Source: Candidatus Alcyoniella australis (GTDB lineage: Bacteria > Lernaellota > Lernaellaia > JAVCCG01 > Alcyoniellaceae). From it: a DNA stretch of 64,000 bases. The translations under genes and the position numbers were made by a program. The DNA is taken from NCBI GenBank assembly GCA_030765605.1, contig JAVCCG010000059.1, forward strand, positions 1 through 64,000, read 5' to 3'. Below the pieces are notes generated by a model. That model saw nothing but the letters and a program-made list of their open reading frames with translations. It searched no databases and had not been told where the DNA came from. This document shows positions 17,144 through 25,489 of this stretch, in pieces. The stretch's first letter is position 1. Each line of letters begins with the position of its first letter.

Positions 17144-20100
17144 TCAGAGGCCGGCCCTCAACATGCGGCAGGTAAAGTGGAAAACGCTGCCCTGGCCCGG
17201 ATTGCTCTCGAGCCAGATGGCGCCGCCCATCAACTGCACCAGTTCGCGAGCGATCGTCAGGCCGATCCCCGTGCCCTCGTATTCGCGGGTCATCGAATCG
17301 TCGACCTGATAAAAGGATTGGAAAATGTATTCGTGCTGGTCCTGCGCGATGCCGATCCCCGTATCGCGCACGCTGAAGTGCAGTTCCTGCTTGCCATCGT
17401 CGACCCCGCCGAGCCGGACCTCGACATCCACCGAACCCCTGGAGGTGAATTTGATCGCGTTGTCCACGAGGTTGTTGAGCACCCGTTCGACGAACAACGG
17501 ATCGCCGTGAACCAGGTGCGGTACGTCCGCGCCGATCGAGCTGCTGAAGTCCAATCCCTTGATCCGCGCCCGCATCTCGAACCCCTTGAACAGTCGATGG
17601 AGCACATTGATCAGTTCGAAGTCGATCGGCTTGGGCTCGATCCTGCCGGCCTCGAAGCTGGCCATGTCGAGCACCCGTTCGGTCATATCCAGCAGGGTCT
17701 CGCCGTTAATTTTGATCTGATCCAGATATTTTTGCCGATCCTCGGCCGGCATCGCGGGCATCATCGCCAGCAGCGAGCTGAAGCCGATGATCGCGTTGAG
17801 CGGAGTGCGGAACTCGTGGCTCATGTTGCCCAGGAAACGCCCCTTGAGCAGTTCGGCCTCCTGCGCTTTGCGCAACGAATTTTGCAGCTCCTGCCCGGCC
17901 CGTTTGAGCTTCGTAATGTCGTGGGAGAAAATCGCCACCCTGCCGACCGCGCCGTGCGCGTCCATCACCGGATAGAAGGTGTTTTCGAACGTGCCGCAAG
18001 GGCCGTTTTCCTCGATGACCTGCGGTTCGCCGCTCGAGAGCGCCTTGTTCACCATTTTGCGTCTGCCCTTTGCGACCTCGCCGTGCAACAGTTCGTATAG
18101 CGATAAACCGGCTAGCTCCTCGCCGGGATGCTCCACGTGGGCGGCAAAGACCTTGTTGTGGGCGATGATCCGACCGTCGGCGTCGATCAACAGCGCCTGC
18201 TCGGAGGTGGCGTTGATCAGCGTCCGAGCGATCTGTTCACTCTGCCTAAGTTCATCGGAAACCCGCCTGCGCTCGCTGATGTCGCGGGTCATTCCCAGCA
18301 CGCCCACCGGCTCGCCCAGAGCGTTGCGCAGGAAAGTATTGCGCGACTCGATCCACACGTGGTTGCCGTCGCTCTTGATCGCCTCGGCCTCGATTACCGT
18401 CGGCTCGCCGATCCGCCTCTGGCCGCCGCGCTCCCGCTCCATCTCCGCACGCTGCTTCTCCATTACGAATTCGAAGGATTCGGCGGTCAGCAGATCGGCC
18501 ATCGAGATCTCTATCGCCTCCTCGGGCGTGTAGCCGACCAGCTTGCTGATCGAGGGGCTGACGTAGGTAAATTTAAGGTCCAAATTGGTGGTCCAAATCA
18601 CGTCGGTCACGTTGTCGGCAAGCAAACGGTAGCGTTTCTCGCTGGCGCGGATTGATTGCTCGGCGTTTTTAAGTACCGTGACGTCGCGCGCCACAGCCTG
18701 GAATCCCTTGATGCGGCCTTCGACCATCGTCAGCTGTACGTTCTGGCCGATCCACATCTCGCGTCCGTCCTTGGTCAGGATCGGGAATTCGTAGTAGGTC
18801 GTGGAAATGCGCTTGCGTAACTGTCGCCGGTAGAATTGGTCGGTCTGCTTGCGCGCATCGGACCGCACCAGGTCGAGGTAGTTCTTGCCGATCAGCTCGT
18901 CCAGGGCGTAGCCGGTCAGGCGCTCGGAAACCTTGTTGACGTAGGTGAAGCGGCCCCACTCGTCGGTCTGGTAGATGATGTCCTGTAGGCTCTCGACCAG
19001 TCCGCGGTAGCGGTCCTCGCTCTCGCGCAGGGCCTCCTCGGTCCGGCGGCGGTCGGTGACGTCGATCAGTTGCGCGATATATCCCCCCTCGAACGCTGAA
19101 ATGCGCAGGTCGACCAGCTTAGTCGATCCGTCTCGGCAGGCGATGTTGCATTCGACCCGCTCTTTGCTGCCGCCCTCGAGCAGCTGCTGAACCTTGCCGA
19201 CCACCCAATTGCGGTAGGCCTCGTCCGGGTAGAGCTTGGCGTTCCAATCCTCGACGTCGACGAGCTCCTCGCACTTATAGCCAGTGAGCTCGCAATGGGC
19301 CGGGTTGCAGGAGATGACTCTGCCGTCCTGGGCCGCCACAACCGTGGGGATCGGGCTTTGCGAGACCGCAGCCACCAGCTGCTCCTCTTGCTGCCGCCGC
19401 TCGGTGACGTCCTCGGTATGGACCATCACCATATCCGGCGGCACCTTGGCGTAGATTACCGACAGCCGCCGGGTCAGTCCGGTCGATTTATAGGTATATT
19501 CCATCTCGCGCTTGATCGTACGGTTCTGGGCGAGGCAGGCGTGCATCTCCCGCACCAGCTCGGGCAGATCCTCGTAGAGCTTGTCGGCGGTGATTCCGAT
19601 GTACTCGGCGATCTTGCCCTGCGTCGCCTCACGGGCGGCCTCGTTGAAGTCGGTCAGCACGAACTCATCGCCGGCCCAGCGCCAGGTGAAGGTGGGCAGG
19701 GGCAGCGAATTGTAGATCCGCCGCATCCGCTGTTCGTTGAGCCGCAGCTGTTCCCGGGCCTGTTTCTGCTCGGTGATGTCGCGCACCGTGGCCTGCACCA
19801 CTTTACCGTCGCGTAGCGTCAGCGCGGTCAACCAGACCTCGGCGTCGAAAATCTCGCCGTTTTTTCGCTGGTGGGTCCACTCGAACTTGGCCTGTCCTTT
19901 TTCCCGGGCCTGCTCGATGTACAAGTTGGCCGCGGTCAACGAATCACGGCCGTCCGGCTGCCTGGGCGGCGAGATCTGCCAGGGAAGCAGCCCGATGAAC
20001 TGCTGTTTGTCCTCGAATTCGAACATCGCCAGCGTCGCCGGATTGGCGTCGATGAACTCGGCCCGGCTCAGCAGCATGATCGCGTCGCTGGAATACTTGA

Positions 20101-21658
20101 AAAGTGCGCGGTAGCGCTCCTCGCTTTCGCTCAACTCCTGCTGTGCCCGCTGTTGTTCGGTGACGTCGCGGGCGTTAATCACCAGCCCGCGCACCTGCGG
20201 GTTGTCGAGCATGTTTTGCAGCCGGCCGTCGAGGTGAATCGTCGAGCCATCCTTGTGGATGAAGCTCAGCTGCACGGGACTCTGGGCTCCGGGCGTCTCA
20301 AGCAACCCCTCAAAAATTTTGATCGCCCGCGGCAGATCGTCGGGGTGCATGAAATCGAATACCTTGAGCCCGACCAGCTCCGCCGGCTCGTAGCCGGTGA
20401 TGCGCTTGATCGACGCGCTCTCAAAACGGATTGTGCCGTCGGCGTCGATGATCGTGATCAGGTCGGAGATATTCTCGATCAGCGTGCGGAAGTAATCCTC
20501 GCTGCGACGCATCCCCTCCTCGGCCCGCCTACGTTCGGTGATGTCGCGCGTTACGCCGAGCAGGCCCACCGGCATGCCCTGATCGTCGAGCAGGAAACTG
20601 ACCTTGAGCTCGACCCAGACCGTGCCGCCGTTCCGGCACAACTGTTCCAGCTCGAGCACCCGCGAGATGAACGGCTCAACCCCTTTTTCCATGACCCTTT
20701 CCAGGGCCTCTTCCAACGCGTCGAGCGCGATGCGCTTGGATCCGGGCGTGAAGCGTTCGTCAAGGGTCTGCTCCAGAGCCTGCTCCACCGGGAACCCGCG
20801 CAGCTGCTCCACCGACGGGCTGATGTAGGTTATGTTCAGATCGAGGTCCGAGGTCCAGATCACGTCCCGCACGTTGAGCGCCAACAACCGATACAGCTCC
20901 TCGGTCTCCTTTAAGGTGGCGCGCACGCGCTTATGCTCGCTGACGTCGGTGACTCCGATCAGCATCGTGGGCCGTTGCTGACCGGGGATGATGCTGCCGG
21001 TCAGCTCCACTGGAAAACGCGAGCCGTCGGCATGCACGGCCACGGTCTCGAACAAGCCCATCTCGCGCTCGCCGGACATGTAGCGCTCGTAAGCCTCGAG
21101 CATCCGCGGCGCATCTTCAGTATCGATGTAGTCGTCGAAGAACGAACCGATCATCTGTTCCTGGGAATGGCCGATCATCTTGGCCAACTCGGTATTGGCG
21201 TAGACGATTTTGCGGTCGCGTAAAAAACAGACGCCGTATGTCGACGACTCGGCCAAAGTAGTGTAGGCGCTGTCGGCGAATCCCAGTTCGAGTTCGATCC
21301 CTTTGCGTTTGCTGATGTCCCGCGCCAGGCTGATTATCGTGCCGGACTCGTCCCCGTCGTGATCGATGAGGATCAAAGACCAGTCGACCCAGATCTCGAC
21401 CCCGGCCTTTGACGCGTGCAGAGCATCGCCGCGCCAGCCGCCCTGAGACTTGACCGTCGCGAGAATCTCCTGCAGGGACGGCGAGCCGTCCTTGAGCGAG
21501 ATCAGCTCGAACAGCAATTTTCCTCGGGCCCGGTCAGCGGGTATTTGATAGATGCGATGGGCGGCGGCGTTCCAACCGATTACGCGCAGGTCGGCATCAA
21601 CTGTTGCAGCCGCATCATCGAGCAGCTCCAATGCCTGGATAACCGACGCATCGTTCAC
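17144..21658 (-). CDS. Soluble sensor histidine kinase with ten PAS domains
   Basis: A 1504-aa protein starting with GTG. Ten PAS domains are readable, beginning near residues 10, 127, 250, 382, 506, 635, 762, 885, 1012 and 1140 (e.g. LIENISDLITIIDADGTIRF, LADNVTDVIWTTNLDLKFTY), most followed by a PAC-type segment with G-RDITERR. A HisKA domain follows, with phospho-acceptor His1281 in SHEFRTPLNAIIGF, then a HATPase_c domain with the N-box (NLVDNAIKFT), DTGIGI and GTGIGL. No membrane segment, receiver or Hpt domain is present, so it should act on a separate response regulator, none of which is encoded in this window. PAS domains may bind haem, flavin or small ligands; cues unknown. Confidence 0.95.
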   Translation of the reverse strand: MNDASVIQALELLDDAAATVDADLRVIGWNAAAHRIYQIPADRARGKLLFELISLKDGSPSLQEILATVKSQGGWRGDALHASKAGVEIWVDWSLILIDHDGDESGTIISLARDISKRKGIELELGFADSAYTTLAESSTYGVCFLRDRKIVYANTELAKMIGHSQEQMIGSFFDDYIDTEDAPRMLEAYERYMSGEREMGLFETVAVHADGSRFPVELTGSIIPGQQRPTMLIGVTDVSEHKRVRATLKETEELYRLLALNVRDVIWTSDLDLNITYISPSVEQLRGFPVEQALEQTLDERFTPGSKRIALDALEEALERVMEKGVEPFISRVLELEQLCRNGGTVWVELKVSFLLDDQGMPVGLLGVTRDITERRRAEEGMRRSEDYFRTLIENISDLITIIDADGTIRFESASIKRITGYEPAELVGLKVFDFMHPDDLPRAIKIFEGLLETPGAQSPVQLSFIHKDGSTIHLDGRLQNMLDNPQVRGLVINARDVTEQQRAQQELSESEERYRALFKYSSDAIMLLSRAEFIDANPATLAMFEFEDKQQFIGLLPWQISPPRQPDGRDSLTAANLYIEQAREKGQAKFEWTHQRKNGEIFDAEVWLTALTLRDGKVVQATVRDITEQKQAREQLRLNEQRMRRIYNSLPLPTFTWRWAGDEFVLTDFNEAAREATQGKIAEYIGITADKLYEDLPELVREMHACLAQNRTIKREMEYTYKSTGLTRRLSVIYAKVPPDMVMVHTEDVTERRQQEEQLVAAVSQSPIPTVVAAQDGRVISCNPAHCELTGYKCEELVDVEDWNAKLYPDEAYRNWVVGKVQQLLEGGSKERVECNIACRDGSTKLVDLRISAFEGGYIAQLIDVTDRRRTEEALRESEDRYRGLVESLQDIIYQTDEWGRFTYVNKVSERLTGYALDELIGKNYLDLVRSDARKQTDQFYRRQLRKRISTTYYEFPILTKDGREMWIGQNVQLTMVEGRIKGFQAVARDVTVLKNAEQSIRASEKRYRLLADNVTDVIWTTNLDLKFTYVSPSISKLVGYTPEEAIEISMADLLTAESFEFVMEKQRAEMERERGGQRRIGEPTVIEAEAIKSDGNHVWIESRNTFLRNALGEPVGVLGMTRDISERRRVSDELRQSEQIARTLINATSEQALLIDADGRIIAHNKVFAAHVEHPGEELAGLSLYELLHGEVAKGRRKMVNKALSSGEPQVIEENGPCGTFENTFYPVMDAHGAVGRVAIFSHDITKLKRAGQELQNSLRKAQEAELLKGRFLGNMSHEFRTPLNAIIGFSSLLAMMPAMPAEDRQKYLDQIKINGETLLDMTERVLDMASFEAGRIEPKPIDFELINVLHRLFKGFEMRARIKGLDFSSSIGADVPHLVHGDPLFVERVLNNLVDNAIKFTSRGSVDVEVRLGGVDDGKQELHFSVRDTGIGIAQDQHEYIFQSFYQVDDSMTREYEGTGIGLTIARELVQLMGGAIWLESNPGQGSVFHFTCRMLRAGL

Positions 21659-22079
21659 CCCTGACAGCCCCCCGCAAGTAAAGTTTTACTTTTAATATTA
21701 ACCATTTCTATCAGTATTTATTTTTAATTATCCGCCAGTTGCGCACGGAAATCAAGATCACGGCGTTTTGCCCGTTTGAAGCTTCCGGGACTGAGTGAGG
21801 TAATAAATAATGTTGGATAACATTATTTGGTAAGCTTCCGCCCGTCCACGCATAGGAGAGCGTGGCAAGGTTTCAGACTCTTGATCTTTACCTTCCCCTT
21901 CCCAATCTTCCATCGCGGAAAGCATCGTTGAACTAAGAGCATGGTACGCTCGCGTGTTTTGTGCCAGCTCCAAGCTACCGCGTGTTTTGCGCTGCAAACA
22001 CGGCTGTTGATTGACAGTTCTTCGAGCGCTATTGCACAATCAATCGGCTACATCGCAACTTTTCAGTGCAGGGGAAAAA
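21659..22079. other. Intergenic region between divergent genes
   Basis: About 420 bases, AT-rich near 21680-21735. One open frame on the minus strand (21758-22039) has no coding character and is not accepted. No tRNA or riboswitch fold was seen. It holds the candidate promoter at 22011. Confidence 0.5.
22011..22040 (+). promoter_or_regulatory. Candidate promoter of the dockerin lipoprotein gene
   Basis: TTGACA (22011-22016), an 18-nt spacer and CACAAT (22035-22040), giving a 5' leader of about 33 nt before the ATG at 22080. Motif match only. Confidence 0.5.
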
Positions 22080-24362
22080 ATGCTTGATTGGCGTAGGGCC
22101 CGGGTCTTCCTAGCGGCGATGCTCGTCGTATCGCTGCTGTTCGCCGGATGCGCGTCGGACAACGACGATGACGACGATGATCTGAACGATGACGACGACG
22201 CAGATGACGACGATCTGGACGACGACGATTCACACGACGGCCCGGCCAACGACCCGGCCTCCACGATCTTCCCCAACCCCCAGGCGCGGGCCGATGCCTT
22301 TGGGCTGTTCTACCGCGAGCGCAGCCTGCGCGCGCTGCTGGCGCTCAACCGCTTCGGCCTGTCCGGCGACGCGGTGTTCGCCGAGGCCAATGGCAAGAAC
22401 TACTACGCCAAGGACGGCGACGCGTACGAGGTCGTGCCCGGACCCAACGACAACAACCCGTTCGGCATGATCACCTACACCACCTGGGAGCTTTACCAAT
22501 CGCTAGGCGGCCGCGAGCTGGAACTGACATTGATCCGGCTATTCGAGGGGCTGCTGTTCGCCGAGCAGGTCTCGGGCCATTGGGGCCTGACCAACCGCGA
22601 GGCGCTGCCGGGCTGGACGCGGGTGATGGACGGCGTCAACGACGAGGTGCTGCGCACGCGCAACGGCGAAGATTTCGACACACCGGTCCCCTACCCGGCG
22701 GCGCTCGAGCAAGAGGTGCTCGACACGTTCTTCGAGGGCGTGCACTTCACCTATCGTGAGAATCCCGAGGAGTACTACTTCAACTTCAAGCCGATCAACG
22801 AGTTCACGTCGTTCGCCCACAAGTTCGTGTTCCACGAGCTGCCGATGTTCCTACGCGCCTCCGACTGCTGCTCATCGTTGATGAAGACCCCCGAGGGCTA
22901 TTTGTGGGAGGGGGCGTTTTGGGGCAACCACAACTCGCGCGACAACTTCACCGACTACGCCATGGGCTATCTGGCGGCGATGGAGGCGGTGAACACGCCC
23001 GGGCTGCCCGACGATCTGGCCCAGGCCGCTCAACACGCGCTGGACGCAGGCACGCGCACCTGCAATCGGATCGTCGAGGCCGGGATGGTCCAGCTCACCG
23101 TGGACGAGCACCACGACTACGACTTCCTGATCCCCGGCGGATTCAACCGTCCCGACGGCCATCGCGAGATCGAGTGGCAGGACCTGGGCTCGCTGGCCTC
23201 GTGCACGATGGTCTTCACCGCCCAGGCGATCAGCGGCAACGGCCTGAGCCACCCGGTGCCCCCGCTGCCGATGCCCGGCGACCCGGTCTCCCAGGCGCTG
23301 CAGCATCTGTTCAATCTGCTCGGTATTCCGGCCCTGGCGCCGATTCCCGAGTGCGTGACCGTGGACGACGCGTTCATCGGCTTCACCTGGAAGGGGCTGC
23401 TCGAGGCCGAGGTGCTGGGCATGCCCTGGTACGAATTCGCCGAGCTGATCTCGCTGATCAATCCCGAGCTTTTGACCGACCTGATCGGCTCCACGGCCGA
23501 CGACTTTCAGGAGCTGATGCTCGGCGCGGTCTGCCTGTGCTACTTCTCGCAGATCTCGGGCGACGAAAAGCTCTACCTGCAATCGCGCGACACCCTGGCC
23601 CACCTGGTCGAGGTGACCTACATCCTCACCGACCTGGTCTACGGCGTTAAATCCAATGCGGAGCTCGACCAGCGCGTGGTCGCTGCAATGGGTCAAAAGG
23701 CGGCGGACGAGAAATACTCGCGCGCCGAGGAGCTGTACTACCTGGCCACACTCTGGGGCCGGATGTTCAACATCGACACCGACTTTGAACACCTCGGCGG
23801 CTTTGCCATCGCCAATTCGCGCATCGCCTCGGTCGAGGCGCACCTGAGCTACGGCGACACCGCGCCCAAACCGCTGATGACCGACCAACAGATGTGGGAC
23901 ACGATGCTCGATTCCGAGACCGGCTACCTGTGGAACCGGGAGCCCTGGATACAGGAGCGCTACCTCGAGCGCTTCGGCTACACCGTGCCCGTGCGCCGCG
24001 CTGGCGAGGGCTACGAGGCGATCGGCATCGACGGCCAGTGGCAGGCCACTGAAAACGACCGTCATCGTTGGTTCGGCCCGGGCAAGCTGTGGTACGAGGC
24101 GCCGCTGTGCGCAATGGACGTCAACCACACACTGGACTGCTACTGGGCGGCCCTGGGCTGTGCACCGGCCGACCTGGACAACAGCGGAACCGCGGACGGA
24201 GACGACTTGATTCTGTTCGAGGCGGCCTGGGCCCAGTACGGCAACGGCGCGCAGTGCTCGTCATCCAACGACTGGTGCGATCACGCGGACCTCGATCAAA
24301 ACGGCGTGCTCGACGCCGACGACCAGGGCTATATCCAGGCCGCCCAGGGCTGCGTCAGGTAG
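22080..24362 (+). CDS. Asp-tethered lipoprotein with C-terminal dockerin-like repeats
   Basis: A 760-aa protein. ATG 22080 follows AGGGG by 5 nt and begins the signal MLDWRRARVFLAAML, with lipobox LLFAGC; an earlier in-frame start at 22011 overlaps the promoter. After the Cys comes a run of about 35 residues that are mostly Asp. A large helical region (about 60-690) is unrecognised; it contains WEGAFWGNHNSRDNFTDYAMGYLAAMEA-like Trp/Gly/Tyr-rich stretches split by helices, reminiscent of alpha/alpha-barrel proteins. The C-terminal ~65 residues hold two calcium-loop repeats, ADLDNSGTADGDDLILFEAA and ADLDQNGVLDADDQGYIQAA, the pattern of type I dockerins. No cohesin is encoded nearby. Its 3' end overlaps the convergent nitroreductase gene by 8 bp. 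Confidence 0.8.
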   Translation: MLDWRRARVFLAAMLVVSLLFAGCASDNDDDDDDLNDDDDADDDDLDDDDSHDGPANDPASTIFPNPQARADAFGLFYRERSLRALLALNRFGLSGDAVFAEANGKNYYAKDGDAYEVVPGPNDNNPFGMITYTTWELYQSLGGRELELTLIRLFEGLLFAEQVSGHWGLTNREALPGWTRVMDGVNDEVLRTRNGEDFDTPVPYPAALEQEVLDTFFEGVHFTYRENPEEYYFNFKPINEFTSFAHKFVFHELPMFLRASDCCSSLMKTPEGYLWEGAFWGNHNSRDNFTDYAMGYLAAMEAVNTPGLPDDLAQAAQHALDAGTRTCNRIVEAGMVQLTVDEHHDYDFLIPGGFNRPDGHREIEWQDLGSLASCTMVFTAQAISGNGLSHPVPPLPMPGDPVSQALQHLFNLLGIPALAPIPECVTVDDAFIGFTWKGLLEAEVLGMPWYEFAELISLINPELLTDLIGSTADDFQELMLGAVCLCYFSQISGDEKLYLQSRDTLAHLVEVTYILTDLVYGVKSNAELDQRVVAAMGQKAADEKYSRAEELYYLATLWGRMFNIDTDFEHLGGFAIANSRIASVEAHLSYGDTAPKPLMTDQQMWDTMLDSETGYLWNREPWIQERYLERFGYTVPVRRAGEGYEAIGIDGQWQATENDRHRWFGPGKLWYEAPLCAMDVNHTLDCYWAALGCAPADLDNSGTADGDDLILFEAAWAQYGNGAQCSSSNDWCDHADLDQNGVLDADDQGYIQAAQGCVR

Positions 24363-25110
24363 AGCAAAGCGCCTTTTCAACAAGCGTCGTGGCCTTGCGG
24401 CGCATTCGCGGACCCTGCGTCGGATCCAAGCGTACATCCCGCTCCAACCTCTCTTGCGGTTGCAGCATCATCTGCTCGACCCCGACTCTGCGCGGACTGA
24501 AACCGTTGACCTTCGCGTCTTGCTTGGGATAGCCAAACGAGATGGCGCAGGCCAGCAGCATGTAGTCCGGCACGTCGAAACAGCTACGCACCAAGTCGGG
24601 ATACGCGGCCAGCGAGGTCTGGGCCACGCTGCCCAGGCCGTGGCTGTGGGCCGCGAGCATAAAGGTCTGCATCCAAATTCCCAGGTCCAATGCGGCGTAG
24701 GCGCCCAGCTCGCGGTCGCTGAACAGGAACAACACTGCCGGTGCGTCGAACCCGCGGTAGTTGTGCAAAAACTGCCGCTGCCGCGACTCGTGGTCTTCGC
24801 GTCCGATTCCCAGGGTTTTGTACAGGCCGAAACCCGCCTCGCGCTGACGTTGGCTGTAGCGCTCCGGGTAGCGGATCGACCACGGGATCTCGTGGGCGTT
24901 GGGCTCGCTTTGCGCCGAGCGCACCAGCTGCACGCGCAGAGCGTCCCAGGTCTCGCCCGTGGCCAGCGCCAGGCGGTAGGGCTGGATGTTGCAGGCGCTG
25001 GGGGCTTGCAGCGAAATCTCGATGATCCGCTCGATCAGTTCAGGCTGGACTTGGCGTGGATCAAAGGCGCGCACACTGCTGCGGCTGCGGATCGCATCGA
25101 GTGTTTTCAT
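24355..25110 (-). CDS. Nitroreductase-family flavoprotein
   Basis: A 251-aa protein of the FMN-dependent nitroreductase fold (PF00881). The N-terminus reads AIRSRSSVRAFDPRQVQPEL, the FMN-phosphate-binding SVR motif. It is followed by APSACNIQPYRLAL, and late in the protein LAAHSHGLGSVAQTSLAAYP and SFGYPKQDAKVNGFSPRR. It should reduce nitro- or quinone-type substrates with NAD(P)H, in the cytosol; physiological substrate unknown. The ATG at 25110 is preceded by GGGAGA. An intrinsic terminator lies just upstream (25146-25179), which suggests attenuation control or separation from an upstream small transcript. Confidence 0.9.
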   Translation of the reverse strand: MKTLDAIRSRSSVRAFDPRQVQPELIERIIEISLQAPSACNIQPYRLALATGETWDALRVQLVRSAQSEPNAHEIPWSIRYPERYSQRQREAGFGLYKTLGIGREDHESRQRQFLHNYRGFDAPAVLFLFSDRELGAYAALDLGIWMQTFMLAAHSHGLGSVAQTSLAAYPDLVRSCFDVPDYMLLACAISFGYPKQDAKVNGFSPRRVGVEQMMLQPQERLERDVRLDPTQGPRMRRKATTLVEKALCST

Positions 25111-25145
25111 TTTGAATCTCCCTTATCTCTATCCTGCGATCGGAC

Positions 25146-25179
25146 AAAAAAAAGCCCGCCGGCTGTCTGCCGGCGGGCT
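25146..25179 (-). terminator. Strong intrinsic terminator upstream of the nitroreductase gene
   Basis: On the minus strand an 11-bp perfect stem (AGCCCGCCGGC with GCCGGCGGGCT) around a 5-nt loop is followed by eight T. It lies 36 bp before the nitroreductase start and 28 nt after the short ORF at 25208-25297, the layout expected of a transcription attenuator. Confidence 0.88.
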
Positions 25180-25345
25180 GTACGTGCAATTGCTTTATCA
25201 GTGCGAACTACACGGACCCGCCTCCCGAGGCGATAATAATGATCGCGCTTGGGGGGCCGAACTTATCGGCCGAGGTGGTGATCCGGGTTGTTCTCATTGA
25301 TTTCCTTCAAATCACGAACGGTTTTTCCGTCCTTTTGATATTCGT
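25180..25345 (-). ncRNA. Structured leader RNA of unknown class
   Basis: Downstream of a TTGACA box the minus-strand transcript could fold into several short hairpins before the terminator: ACGG/CCGT around A5 (about 25316-25331), GGCCGA/TCGGCC around a 5-nt loop (about 25256-25273), GCGAT/ATCGC (about 25230-25248) and CGCC/GGCG (about 25218-25232). It also spans the short ORF 25208-25297. It matches no riboswitch I know. It may be an attenuator leader of the nitroreductase gene or an independent small RNA. Confidence 0.4.
25208..25297 (-). CDS. Possible leader peptide, 29 aa
   Basis: A short ORF with an AAGGA-type ribosome site 5 nt upstream of its ATG, encoding a peptide with the segments TTRITT and IIII. 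The repeats of Thr and Ile are reminiscent of amino-acid-operon attenuator peptides, but the downstream gene is a nitroreductase, so the resemblance may be chance. A second small ORF in another frame (25263-25361, 32 aa, MTQRVNEYQKDGKTVRDLK...) has protein-like composition, but its start lies within 5 nt of the -35 box, so it could not be made from this promoter. Confidence 0.3.
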   Translation of the reverse strand: MRTTRITTSADKFGPPSAIIIIASGGGSV

Positions 25346-25371
25346 TAACACGCTGCGTCATAAACTGTCAA
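25343..25371 (-). promoter_or_regulatory. Candidate promoter for the leader RNA
   Basis: Perfect -35 TTGACA (25371-25366). The best -10 at 17 nt spacing is TTAACG (25348-25343), which is weak. Supports transcription toward the nitroreductase gene. Confidence 0.4.
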
Positions 25372-25489
25372 GCGGCTTGTCGGACATTCACGGCCCCGCT
25401 CCGATCAAGTTCCCTATGAGTCAGCTCATACCGTCGCTTGGCCGCGAAATTGATAATGGCGATCGAAAACAACCCGGCGCGAGGCGCAG

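Noticed and set aside
21758-22039. 93-aa minus-strand ORF in an intergenic gap
   Set aside because: No recognisable domain, poor composition and it covers the candidate promoter of the opposite gene.
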